Assembly: GCA_016926235.1 (NCBI GenBank)
Contig: JAFGOZ010000661.1
Location: 1-14,970 of the forward strand
Length of the DNA stretch: 14,970 bases
DNA from: Bacteroidales bacterium
GTDB taxonomy: Bacteria; Bacteroidota; Bacteroidia; Bacteroidales; UBA10428
Direction: 5' to 3'
The first letter of the stretch is position 1. The number at the start of each line of letters is the position of its first letter. The notes beneath the pieces were generated by a model. The model was not told the DNA's origin. It did not search any database and saw only the letters and a program-made list of their open reading frames with translations. This document shows positions 1-7,210 of this stretch, in pieces. The position numbers and the translations under genes are program-made.

Positions 1-312
1 GAGAAGAGCAAAATTAAATTATTTAAATATATGTTAAAGACTAGCTGGCTGCTTTTGAAACTATTTTTCCGTAGACTCTGGCAGAGATATGTTGTCCTTG
101 ACTTTCATCCTTTAATATTGTTCTATCTTTTTGCTTTTTTCAACACGGCAGTAATTCTTATTCCCTTCACAATAAGATTCTTTGTTTTATATGCCCGCGA
201 AGGAGTGGTTCCAAAAACTACATTCACAATTATGGTTTTCACTTTCCTGATAACTTTTCAGTCAGTTCTCTTTGCTATCTGGATGGATATGGATTATAAT
301 AAGAGGAGATGA
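1..312 (+). CDS. C-terminal part of a GT2 family (DPM1-like) membrane glycosyltransferase
   Basis: The reading frame is open from base 1, so this is the 3' end of a gene that begins upstream; the ATG at 31 is probably internal. The visible 103 residues contain a basic amphipathic stretch, an [14 protein letters not shown] motif, two hydrophobic segments and a [15 protein letters not shown] ending. That pattern is what I know from the C-terminal membrane anchor of bacterial GT2 proteins related to dolichol-phosphate mannose synthase. Such enzymes move a sugar from a nucleotide donor onto a polyprenyl phosphate at the cytoplasmic face. The catalytic domain lies outside the window, so activity cannot be judged. 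The stop overlaps the next start (ATGA), which implies co-translation with the acyltransferase. The downstream flippase-like and GT-C genes fit a supply of lipid-linked monosaccharide. The alternative is a stand-alone 93-residue membrane protein, which I find less likely. Confidence 0.75.
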   Translation, partial: EKSKIKLFKYMLKTSWLLLKLFFRRLWQRYVVLDFHPLILFYLFAFFNTAVILIPFTIRFFVLYAREGVVPKTTFTIMVFTFLITFQSVLFAIWMDMDYNKRR

Positions 313-836
313 CAAAGAAAGTAATTATAAAAGATTACATATTGAATGGATTATTTATAAATCTATATTTCCCCTTTAAATATCTTCCATCACCTGTTGG
401 TGATATCTTAAGATATTTGATTGTTAAAATATTTATCAAAAAAATGGGGAAATGCAGAATATATGAAGGTGTTACATTTTGGTACCCATACAACATACAA
501 ATTGGCAACAATGTTACAATTAATGAGTTTATATATTTTTCGGCTTATGACAATATCATTATAAAAAACAATGTTAGAATAGGAACACGAGCAACTTTTA
601 TTACTTCCGATCACGTTTTTATTGATAAAAAAAAACCAATATTTAGACAGGGTCTCCAAAATGCCCCTATAATTATTGAAGACGATGTTTGGATCGGTGC
701 AAATGTAACTATTCTAAAAGGTGTAAAAATTGGGAAAGGAACTATCATAGCAGCAGGAGCAGTTGTAACCACGGATGTTCCTGAATATTCAATATTTGGA
801 GGAGTGCCAGCAAAACTGCTTAAAACTCGTGAATAA
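309..836 (+). CDS. Hexapeptide-repeat O-acyltransferase (LbH acetyltransferase family)
   Basis: This 175-residue protein probably transfers an acetyl or other acyl group from acyl-CoA to a sugar hydroxyl or amine in the cytoplasm. Residues about 60-95 and 120-160 show the isoleucine/valine-rich hexapeptide periodicity of left-handed beta-helix enzymes ([35 protein letters not shown]). The TSDHVF segment carries His102, the position of the catalytic histidine in maltose/galactoside O-acetyltransferase relatives. The C-terminus reads GGVPAKLLK, the usual ending of this family. The N-terminal 45 residues are not helix-forming repeats and may pack against a membrane or a partner. The start ATG overlaps the preceding stop (ATGA), and an AGGAG lies directly before it with almost no spacing. 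A run of nine A (627-635) sits in the reading frame close to the active-site codon. The acceptor is unknown. Confidence 0.85.
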   Translation: MTKKVIIKDYILNGLFINLYFPFKYLPSPVGDILRYLIVKIFIKKMGKCRIYEGVTFWYPYNIQIGNNVTINEFIYFSAYDNIIIKNNVRIGTRATFITSDHVFIDKKKPIFRQGLQNAPIIIEDDVWIGANVTILKGVKIGKGTIIAAGAVVTTDVPEYSIFGGVPAKLLKTRE

Positions 837-1806
837 AAAAAGAACCATACATCTTTTACTATCAGGTTTATTTACAGCTTTGCTAATTGCTGTTATTCTT
901 TATTTTGTATCACTTGCAGATTTAGTTCAAGCTCTTAGTTTAGTAGGTTATAAATTCATTATTATTGGTTTCTTTTTACACTTAGTTACATATTTTATAA
1001 GAACTATTTTACTCTATTTCTTTTTAGGAACTAATTCAATGACATTCAAATACCTTCTTTCTATTCATTTTATTCAAAATTTCTTTGTTCATCTTATTCC
1101 GGCAAGTCTTGGTGAGTTTTCATTTCCTATTCTGTTAAAAGATAAAGTAAAAATGTCAGCAAGTATTTCTGCTTTGCTGATTACCAAAATTTCAATAATG
1201 GTGGGATTACTATTTTTATTTGTTATATCAATATATATAATCTTTAAAGATCAAATTCATTTTGGAATTGGGATTTCTTCAATTATTACATTATCAATTA
1301 TTTTTATAAGTCTTATTTTCATCCGTATACATAAAAAAAATCTTAAGAATCAGTTTTTACAAAAGATAAATAGTGCATTTATAACATTAAAATTATCCGT
1401 CAAAAGAGATTTAAGAAAGTTTAGAGATGTAAAATTCTGTATACTATTCATCATGTTAATATTTGTAAGTAATTTATCATTGGCATATTTTTACATTACG
1501 ATTCTTAAAGGAATGGGTATTAATTTAAATTTCTGGCAATCAATATTTATCTCAACGCTTGGTATATCTTTTCTAATTCTGCCATTTAAAAGTTTTGGTG
1601 GATTTGGCACCTCGGAGGGTTCCTGGGCTGTTGGAATGGTACTCATAGGCTTTGATAAAACAATTGGCATTCAAACTGGTTTTGTAACTCATGTTTTTGC
1701 TTTATTAAATGTATTAATATTATTAATTATTGGCATTGTCCTACTTATTCATGAAAAACGAAAAATAGAATTGAAAGTAAATAATATTAAAAGTGTTTAT
1801 TCCTAA
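829..1806 (+). CDS. Flippase-like integral membrane protein (UPF0104 / LPG synthase TM domain family)
   Basis: This polytopic membrane protein has about eight hydrophobic segments. It carries two hallmarks that I associate with the UPF0104 family (the transmembrane part of lysylphosphatidylglycerol synthase): an [11 protein letters not shown] motif in the first half and a [10 protein letters not shown] motif in the second. Members act as lipid flippases or are proposed to. I see no aminoacyl-transferase domain, so this is the stand-alone membrane version. An in-frame ATG at 775 would overlap the acyltransferase by 62 bases. The GTG at 829 overlaps it by only 8 bases and starts right before a basic NKKR and the first membrane helix, so I choose it (325 residues). 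Between a GT2 synthase and two GT-C enzymes, moving a lipid-linked sugar across the membrane is a reasonable but unproven role. Confidence 0.75.
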   Translation: MNKKRTIHLLLSGLFTALLIAVILYFVSLADLVQALSLVGYKFIIIGFFLHLVTYFIRTILLYFFLGTNSMTFKYLLSIHFIQNFFVHLIPASLGEFSFPILLKDKVKMSASISALLITKISIMVGLLFLFVISIYIIFKDQIHFGIGISSIITLSIIFISLIFIRIHKKNLKNQFLQKINSAFITLKLSVKRDLRKFRDVKFCILFIMLIFVSNLSLAYFYITILKGMGINLNFWQSIFISTLGISFLILPFKSFGGFGTSEGSWAVGMVLIGFDKTIGIQTGFVTHVFALLNVLILLIIGIVLLIHEKRKIELKVNNIKSVYS

Positions 1807-1895
1807 TGATACTCCTTTATATAAAATTTATTTTCATTAAATAGGCGTTATGATATATTGTACAATAAAATCTTATTACGATCGATAAAGTATAA

Positions 1896-3182
1896 ATGAG
1901 AAAGGTTAGTTTATTAAATTTCATAAATGAGAACGAAAGGCGAACTCTATTCATTCTTGTTTTATTGACAGTAATATTGAGAACAGTATTTGCTTATATA
2001 GCTTATTCAAAAACAGGAACAACAAGGTGGGCGGATGATTTTTATTATATCAATGCCGGCACAAAGATAGCTGAAGGAAACTGGTTTACTTACACCGACA
2101 TGAGAAATTATCTGATAGTCGGCCCTGTTATACCTTTATTGGTATCATTATTCATTAGGTTATTCAACAACTTCATCATCCCGTTTTTTGCTTACAACAT
2201 TATTTCAACATCATTGATGGTTCCGGTTCTTTATTTACTCGGGAAAGAGGTATTCAATAAGAAAACAGGATGGATTTTAGCTATATGGGGTATCTTTTTT
2301 ATAGAAGCATTCAAATACTCTGCTAACATTAACAAAGAATCCACATTATACCTTTTCTTACCCTTGACCTTGCTTTTTCTCATAAGGAGCATTAACCAAA
2401 GCGAAAAAATTAAAAACATAATATATGCATCACTTTCATTTGCATGGTTAATACATACCGATGAAAGATTTTTTATTTATCTCCCGTTATTTTGCCTGGG
2501 TTTTTTCTTAATAAAACCATTCAGATTAATATCCTTTTCCAAATTAGCGTTTGTTTGGTTATTCTCTGTGTTAATTTTAATGCTGCCATGGAGTATAAAG
2601 AATTATAAAATATATAATCAGGTTGTAATACTTACACCCCGTACGACTGTATTCACATCAAAATTATGGGGTGAATATATTTCATCCGGAGTCTCTCAGT
2701 TGTTTGATGAACAGGCAAAAAAAGAATTCAATGTTAAGAAATTTGAACATGGGGCTGATCTGATTGAACATTATGGGTTAGTGCCACGAGAGTATGGCAA
2801 AAAAGAAGCAATACTAAAAGCTTTTATCCATTTCTGGCAACCCACATTTTTCAAACCGGCTTTTATTCAATATGGTTTCAGGATCCAGAAATGGTCTCTC
2901 AGCCATAATTTCGCCAGCCTTTTATTCTATGGCATCTTTATTCCTTTCTATGTTGGTGGTATCTTCCTTATGATTAAAAGAAAACATTTTATCGGAATAT
3001 TTCTCGCCGCAATACCATTCATCCATAGCTTGATGCATGCTTTTATGGTTTGGCCGCTGGAGAGGTACAGATCCCCTGTAACTTTTATAATTGTAATGAT
3101 TGGAATATTTACTTTTGTCGAGTTAACCATGAACAAAAGAAGAAGCCATATAATTCATACTTTTGAAGAAAATGGAATTTAA
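1896..3182 (+). CDS. GT-C fold membrane glycosyltransferase, PMT/ArnT-like (first of two)
   Basis: This 428-residue multi-spanning protein resembles GT39/ArnT-type transferases, which take a sugar from a polyprenyl-phosphate donor on the periplasmic face. After the first membrane helix (residues about 18-38) comes a loop with WADDFYYINAGTKIAEGNW, in which Asp47-Asp48 match the acidic pair used for catalysis and metal or acceptor binding in GT-C enzymes. A VGPVIPLLVSLF segment follows, then a helix ending in HTDERFFIYLP, which matches the usual small-loop R-x-x-x-x-x-P pattern, and near the C-terminus WPLERYRSPVTF, which matches the R-Y-r-x-P signature before the last helix. The start ATG follows an A-rich leader with no clear Shine-Dalgarno sequence, as is common in Bacteroidota. 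The sequence donor and acceptor cannot be read off. The next gene has the same architecture. Confidence 0.75.
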   Translation: MRKVSLLNFINENERRTLFILVLLTVILRTVFAYIAYSKTGTTRWADDFYYINAGTKIAEGNWFTYTDMRNYLIVGPVIPLLVSLFIRLFNNFIIPFFAYNIISTSLMVPVLYLLGKEVFNKKTGWILAIWGIFFIEAFKYSANINKESTLYLFLPLTLLFLIRSINQSEKIKNIIYASLSFAWLIHTDERFFIYLPLFCLGFFLIKPFRLISFSKLAFVWLFSVLILMLPWSIKNYKIYNQVVILTPRTTVFTSKLWGEYISSGVSQLFDEQAKKEFNVKKFEHGADLIEHYGLVPREYGKKEAILKAFIHFWQPTFFKPAFIQYGFRIQKWSLSHNFASLLFYGIFIPFYVGGIFLMIKRKHFIGIFLAAIPFIHSLMHAFMVWPLERYRSPVTFIIVMIGIFTFVELTMNKRRSHIIHTFEENGI

Positions 3183-3306
3183 TCCAAAAATAAGAAAAGG
3201 TTTTTTCTTCTGTGTATAGGGGGCATACTGCTAAAATTGAACATAATTTTCCCACAAATTTTGTGTAATAAAACCTGCAAGAATATTGAGGTTAAGATTG
3301 CAAGTT

Positions 3307-4593
3307 ATGAAGGCAATATATAAAAAAATAAATGAGAAAAATAGGAATGATATTGTTTTATGTGTTTTCGGTTTTAATTTGATAATAACATTTGTATTGG
3401 TGATTTTTATATTTTTAAATGATTTAGATTTTAAGGATTTGCTTCTAAGAGATGATGGGTATTATATGCTAGCAAAAAAATTTGCAAATGGTGAATTTAA
3501 TTCAGGATCTGTAATGGGACCAGGATTGCCTTTGATTTATGCTCCTATACATTTCTTCAATGAATCCCTGCATCCTTTTATTAGATTGTTAGTTTCTCAG
3601 GTTGCGGTACTTATAATTCTGTTCATAGTTTCAAAACTCACAATCCAATATTTAAACAATAAGCAATTATTATGCGGCTTATTTATGGTAATTTTAAATC
3701 CGGTTTTTATTCAATGGTCATTCAGAACTTCAGTAGATCTGTACCTATCACTTTTTTTAGGATTATTTATTTTATATTTATTTAAATACATAAATAGCGG
3801 CAAGATTATACATATTTTTTTCTCATTTTTAGCATACTCATATGCAATTTTTACCCGCCAATCATTTATTTTAATTCCTGTAGTATTATTAATTACGTCA
3901 TTGTTTGTTTTAAGAAGTAAAAGACTCATTATAATAAGCTTTACATTATTTCTTATATCAGGTGTTTCTTTTATTGCAACTGGTCTTTACCTGCAAAATA
4001 ATATCGGATCAGCAAAATTAAATGCGGATTTTGGAAGGTCAACTACGATTATTACTAATTTAATAATGACAGAAACAATTTTAGAAACTGGCCAGTTTCA
4101 TAAAGGAACCGTTGATTATTATAACATTAAAGAACAATTACAAGGGGATCACAATATTAACAAGGGGGTAGATTATATTTATTTTAAGTTAAATAAATTT
4201 TATGAAGATTTTGAGATGCATTATCCTGGTGGGAACACCATCCAAATGATATTTTATTACATAAAGATACATACTGATGTTTTTATCGCCAAGGTACTCT
4301 TAGGACCTATATTCTTTTTTGCATTGTCTTCAAGAGAGTTAGTTTCATATTTATTGTTAATAATTACAGTTGTTAATTCTTTACTGATCTGGCTAACCTT
4401 AAAATCTTATCTGGTGATTGAAGAAAACAAGCAGTTTTTTTTCATTCTGTTTGCTATTTTGTTCGGCTATTTCCTACTTCATTGGATGACTCATGCTTAT
4501 AGCAGATATTCCTTAACTATCTTGCCTTATTTATTTATCTGGACAGGTCCTCAAGTAGTGAATATTTTAAACAAATTTAGCGATAGATTTTAA
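3307..4593 (+). CDS. GT-C fold membrane glycosyltransferase, PMT/ArnT-like (second of two)
   Basis: This 428-residue multi-spanning protein has the same landmark order as its upstream neighbour. The LLRDDGYYMLAKKFANGEF loop after the first helix holds Asp49-Asp50. An MGPGLPLIYAPIHF segment, a FTRQSFILIPVV segment and a late HAYSRYSLTILPYLF segment correspond to the neighbour's GP, R-P and RY-P motifs. Overall identity is low, so the pair are old paralogues or two independent members of one superfamily. I prefer ATG 3307 over TTG 3286, because TTG would only add MRLRLQV. The stop lies 11 bases before rfbF, so the two are probably cotranscribed. The expected role is transfer of a sugar from a lipid phosphate carrier to glycan, lipid or protein outside the cytoplasm. 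The substrate is unknown, and the homology claim rests on motifs alone. Confidence 0.68.
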   Translation: MKAIYKKINEKNRNDIVLCVFGFNLIITFVLVIFIFLNDLDFKDLLLRDDGYYMLAKKFANGEFNSGSVMGPGLPLIYAPIHFFNESLHPFIRLLVSQVAVLIILFIVSKLTIQYLNNKQLLCGLFMVILNPVFIQWSFRTSVDLYLSLFLGLFILYLFKYINSGKIIHIFFSFLAYSYAIFTRQSFILIPVVLLITSLFVLRSKRLIIISFTLFLISGVSFIATGLYLQNNIGSAKLNADFGRSTTIITNLIMTETILETGQFHKGTVDYYNIKEQLQGDHNINKGVDYIYFKLNKFYEDFEMHYPGGNTIQMIFYYIKIHTDVFIAKVLLGPIFFFALSSRELVSYLLLIITVVNSLLIWLTLKSYLVIEENKQFFFILFAILFGYFLLHWMTHAYSRYSLTILPYLFIWTGPQVVNILNKFSDRF

Positions 4594-4604
4594 TTTATTA
4601 AAAC

Positions 4605-5387
4605 ATGAAAGTTATAATCCTTTGCGGCGGTATGGGAACCCGCCTTCGTGAGGAAACAGAATACAAGCCCAAACCTATGGTTGAAATTGGAGGTAAACCT
4701 ATCCTTTGGCATATAATGAAACACTATGCCCATTATGGTTTTAAGGAATTCATTCTGGCGCTTGGATATAAGGGGAATGTGATCAGAGATTATTTTATAA
4801 ACTATTATAAATATAATTCTGATTTTACAATTTCACTTGGAGACGGGGGTAAAACAAGGTATCATAATGACTGTATAACCGATGACTGGTCAGTGACATT
4901 AGTAGAGACGGGTTCTGACTCAATGACCGGTTATCGTGTTAAATCAGCCGGTAAATATGTTAATGAAGATAATTTCATGGTGACATACGGAGATGCAGTA
5001 TCTGATGTAAACCTAAAGAAACTGGTAAAATTTCATGTGGAGCAGGGATTAAAAGGGACCGTAACGGGAGTATATCCTCCCTCACGTTTTGGGGACCTCG
5101 ATACAGAGGGAAATAAGGTAATAAGATTCTACGAAAAAGTAAAAGATGAAAAACGCCAGGAACCTATTAACGGCGGATATTTTGTTTTTAAGAAGGAATT
5201 CCTGAACATGATCCCTGATGATCCGGATACTGATCTTGAACGGATTCCAATGAAAATGCTGACAGAAACGGAACAGCTAGCTGTTTACAGGCATTCAGGC
5301 TTCTGGCAGTGCATGGATACATACCGTGATAATCAGTTGCTTGAAAAGATGTGGAATGAAAATCCGGTGTGGAAGATTTGGGATTGA
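4605..5387 (+). CDS. rfbF: Glucose-1-phosphate cytidylyltransferase
   Basis: The enzyme makes CDP-glucose from CTP and glucose 1-phosphate and opens the CDP-hexose branch. The N-terminus MKVIILCGGMGTRLREET, followed by KPKPMVEIGGKPILWHIMKHY, is the signature nucleotide-binding and substrate region of RfbF rather than of the dTDP-specific RmlA. TYGDAVSDVN (about residues 125-134) is the metal-binding acidic segment. GGYFVF and the C-terminal FWQCMDTYRDNQLLEKMW block are also typical. The length of 260 residues matches the family. The start has only an A-rich leader. rfbG follows after a 132-base spacer filled with repeats. G+C is visibly higher than in the genes on the left, which suggests the CDP-sugar block was acquired as a unit. 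Confidence 0.95.
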   Translation: MKVIILCGGMGTRLREETEYKPKPMVEIGGKPILWHIMKHYAHYGFKEFILALGYKGNVIRDYFINYYKYNSDFTISLGDGGKTRYHNDCITDDWSVTLVETGSDSMTGYRVKSAGKYVNEDNFMVTYGDAVSDVNLKKLVKFHVEQGLKGTVTGVYPPSRFGDLDTEGNKVIRFYEKVKDEKRQEPINGGYFVFKKEFLNMIPDDPDTDLERIPMKMLTETEQLAVYRHSGFWQCMDTYRDNQLLEKMWNENPVWKIWD

Positions 5388-5393
5388 AGGAAA

Positions 5394-5425
5394 GATTGAA
5401 TGATTGGGTGATTGGATGATATGAT
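5394..5425 (+). repeat. Degenerate 8-base tandem repeat after rfbF
   Basis: Four consecutive units of 8 bases (gattgaat, gattgggt, gattggat, gatatgat) start just after the rfbF stop codon. The 14 bases at 5401-5414 (tgattgggtgattg) occur exactly, in reverse complement, at 6051-6064 inside the rfbG reading frame. This ties the spacer repeat to the coding tract. Confidence 0.7.
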
Positions 5426-5433
5426 CGAACACG

Positions 5434-5499
5434 GATGACACAGATTAAGCTGATTTTCACGGATTTTTATCTGTGTAATTCCGTAAAATCAGTGTCATC
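5434..5499. repeat. Palindromic intergenic repeat between rfbF and rfbG
   Basis: This is an imperfect inverted repeat. The outer arms gatgaca (5434-5440) and tgtcatc (5493-5499) pair perfectly. The inner arms CTGATTTT-c-ACGGA (5450-5463) and TCCGTAAAATCAG (5480-5492) pair over 13 bases with one bulged C, leaving a 16-base AT-rich loop. The left arm contains cacagattaagctgat, which recurs with one mismatch at 7130-7145. Sequences of this cacagatt/ctgattttcacgg kind are, from memory, common dispersed repeats in Bacteroidota intergenic regions. A folded transcript could stabilise or attenuate the message between rfbF and rfbG, but no T tract follows, so a simple intrinsic terminator is unlikely. 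Confidence 0.7.
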
Positions 5500-5519
5500 A
5501 TTATTCTAATCTTTATTAA

Positions 5520-6608
5520 ATGCAAAATATCGGAAATTTCTATAAAAACAAAAAAGTTCTTGTTACCGGTCACACCGGTTTCAAAGGGGCCTGGCTTACT
5601 ATATGGTTAAAGCAATTGGGAGCAGAAGTTATCGGCATTGCCCTCGATCCAAAGACCGAAAGGGATTTATTTCTTCTTGCAGGTCTTCCTGAGATGATCA
5701 AAGATTACAGACAAGATATCAGAGACCTTAATAAGATTAAGGAAACTCTAACTCACGAAAATCCTGAAATAGTTTTTCATCTTGCTGCCCAAGCATTGGT
5801 CTTGCCCGGGTATGAAAATCCTGTTTCGACTTTCGAAACAAATATAATGGGCACAGTCAACATTCTTGAAGCCTGCAGCCACACTCCTTCCGTAAAACAA
5901 ATAGTTGTTGTTACAACCGACAAGGTGTATGAGAACAAAGAAAGCCTGACAGGATATAAAGAAACCGATCCACTTGGCGGTTATGACCCATACAGCGCCA
6001 GCAAAGCAGCTGCCGAGATAGTTACCCAATCATACCGCCTTTCTTTCACGCAATCACCCAATCAATCAATCAATCAATCGATCTCTACCGCCCGCGCCGG
6101 CAACGTCATCGGCGGCGGCGACTGGTCAGAATACAGACTTGTACCAGATTTTATCAGATCGCTTGAAGAAAGTAAACCGATGATTATCAGGAATCCTGAT
6201 GCAGTAAGACCCTGGCAGCATGTTCTGGAGCCACTGGCAGGGTATCTTCTTCTGGCACTTAAAATGTCAGAAGATCCTGTGAAATATTCTGGTCCCTGGA
6301 ACTTTGGCCCCCCGGAAGCATATATTATAACCGTGAAAGAGGTTGTTGATAATCTTCTAGCTTACTGGGATAATGGTAGTTGGGAGCAATCAAAAAATAG
6401 TAATAAGCCACATGAGGCTGGAATATTAAGGCTTAATATAAATAAGGCTTTGAATATATTAGGATGGAGGTCTGTGCTGGATTCATGGCAGGCAATTGAA
6501 TGGACAGTTACTTGGTATAAAAATTACTTTAATTCTGATGTATATCAGCTTTGTGTTGATCAGATTAACAGTTATATGCTGAAATGGAATTCAGAGAACT
6601 TAAAATAG
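5520..6608 (+). CDS. rfbG: CDP-glucose 4,6-dehydratase
   Basis: This NAD-dependent short-chain dehydrogenase-type enzyme turns CDP-glucose into CDP-4-keto-6-deoxyglucose. It shows the GHTGFKGAWL nucleotide-binding motif at residues 17-26, LAAQALV, VVTTDKVYEN, the catalytic Tyr158-x3-Lys162 (YSASK), and the ARAGNVIGGGDW block that is diagnostic for RfbG among sugar dehydratases. The length of 362 residues is normal. The segment just before ARAGNVIGG reads TQSPNQSINQSIS and is encoded by a (CAAT)5 tract. This replaces the usual loop of the family without an obvious length change. The 12 codons at 6087-6122 all end in C, unlike the AT-rich codons around them. The epimerase gene starts inside this gene with a 25-base overlap, which indicates translational coupling. 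Confidence 0.94.
   Translation: MQNIGNFYKNKKVLVTGHTGFKGAWLTIWLKQLGAEVIGIALDPKTERDLFLLAGLPEMIKDYRQDIRDLNKIKETLTHENPEIVFHLAAQALVLPGYENPVSTFETNIMGTVNILEACSHTPSVKQIVVVTTDKVYENKESLTGYKETDPLGGYDPYSASKAAAEIVTQSYRLSFTQSPNQSINQSISTARAGNVIGGGDWSEYRLVPDFIRSLEESKPMIIRNPDAVRPWQHVLEPLAGYLLLALKMSEDPVKYSGPWNFGPPEAYIITVKEVVDNLLAYWDNGSWEQSKNSNKPHEAGILRLNINKALNILGWRSVLDSWQAIEWTVTWYKNYFNSDVYQLCVDQINSYMLKWNSENLK
6051..6079 (+). repeat. CAAT tetranucleotide tract inside rfbG
   Basis: Five perfect CAAT units run from 6059 to 6078, preceded by caatcacc at 6051-6058. The tract encodes QSPNQSINQS in the rfbG frame. Gain or loss of one unit would shift the frame before the conserved ARAGNVIGGGDW block. The reverse complement of 6051-6064 is identical to 5401-5414 in the spacer upstream. 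Confidence 0.85.
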
Positions 6609-7129
6609 AGGGATTGTTTGAAATTATGCCACAACCCCATAAAGACAAAAGAGGGTTTTTTATGAGGGTTTACGATTCAGATGAATTCAAAAAAGCCGGG
6701 TTGTGCATTGAATGGGTACAGGAGAATCATTCAAAATCAGAAAGAAAAGGCATTATCAGAGGACTTCATTTCCAATTGGAACCATTTGCAGAAACAAAGT
6801 TGGTCAGGTGCATTAGGGGAGAGATATTTGACGTTGCTGTTGATCTGCGTAAGGAGTCTTATACATTTGGGAAGTGGCAGGCTATAGTTTTATCGGAGAA
6901 GAACAGAAAAATGTTTTTTATCCCCAGAGGCTTTGCTCATGGATTCTGCACAATGACTGAAATCAGCGAAGTAGTATATAAAGTTGATAATTTTTATTCT
7001 CCCGCACACGAAAGAGGATTGATCTGGAACGATACTGATATTGACATTAAATGGCCTGTCACAAATCCTATCTTGTCTGAGAAAGACTCAAAGAATATTA
7101 CATTTAAACAATTTATTGAACAAGGATAG
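6584..7129 (+). CDS. rfbC: RmlC-type 3,5-epimerase acting on a 4-keto-6-deoxy sugar nucleotide
   Basis: This 181-residue cupin is of the dTDP-4-dehydrorhamnose 3,5-epimerase family. It keeps RGLHFQ with the catalytic His62, KLVRCIRGEIFDVAVDLR, IPRGFAHGF, Tyr132 and Tyr138 (VVYKVDNFYSP), and LSEKD with Asp168 as the partner of the histidine, so it should be active as an epimerase. Its position, overlapping rfbG by 25 bases, suggests that its substrate is CDP-4-keto-6-deoxyglucose rather than the dTDP sugar; no rmlA, rmlB or rmlD is in the window. A precedent is the RmlC-like epimerase of CDP-ascarylose synthesis. It may act at C3, C5 or both, which decides between L-rhamno and other configurations and cannot be told from motifs. 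The stop codon lies at the edge of a dispersed repeat. Confidence 0.88.
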   Translation: MEFRELKIEGLFEIMPQPHKDKRGFFMRVYDSDEFKKAGLCIEWVQENHSKSERKGIIRGLHFQLEPFAETKLVRCIRGEIFDVAVDLRKESYTFGKWQAIVLSEKNRKMFFIPRGFAHGFCTMTEISEVVYKVDNFYSPAHERGLIWNDTDIDIKWPVTNPILSEKDSKNITFKQFIEQG

Positions 7130-7196
7130 CACAGATTAAACTGATGAACACAGATCAGATCCATGAAAATCAGTAAAATCCATTTCAGCAGTGTAC
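7128..7196. repeat. Second copy of the dispersed intergenic repeat
   Basis: cacagattaaactgat (7130-7145) matches 5439-5454 with one mismatch, and the gaaaatcagtaaaatc stretch (7165-7180) echoes the right arm of the first copy. ACTGAT (7140-7145) and ATCAGT (7169-7174) form a short inverted repeat. The element begins at the rfbC stop codon and runs over an in-frame ATG at 7163 that could be mistaken for the aminotransferase start. Confidence 0.6.
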
Positions 7197-7210
7197 CAAT
7201 ACAACCATCA

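Noticed and set aside
3192..3209. Hairpin aagaaaa-ggtt-ttttctt after the first GT-C gene, as a terminator
   Set aside because: The stem is almost only A-T pairs and no T tract follows, so it would be a very weak terminator.
3253..3265. Inverted repeat cacaaa-t-tttgtg in the spacer before the second GT-C gene
   Set aside because: It is short and AT-rich with no second copy or promoter context, so it may be chance.
6051..6079. CRISPR-like array from the repeated CAAT units
   Set aside because: There are no spacers and the unit is 4 bases; it is a microsatellite inside a gene.
6681..6887. Second plus-strand frame inside the epimerase gene
   Set aside because: The conserved RmlC residues are all in the other frame.
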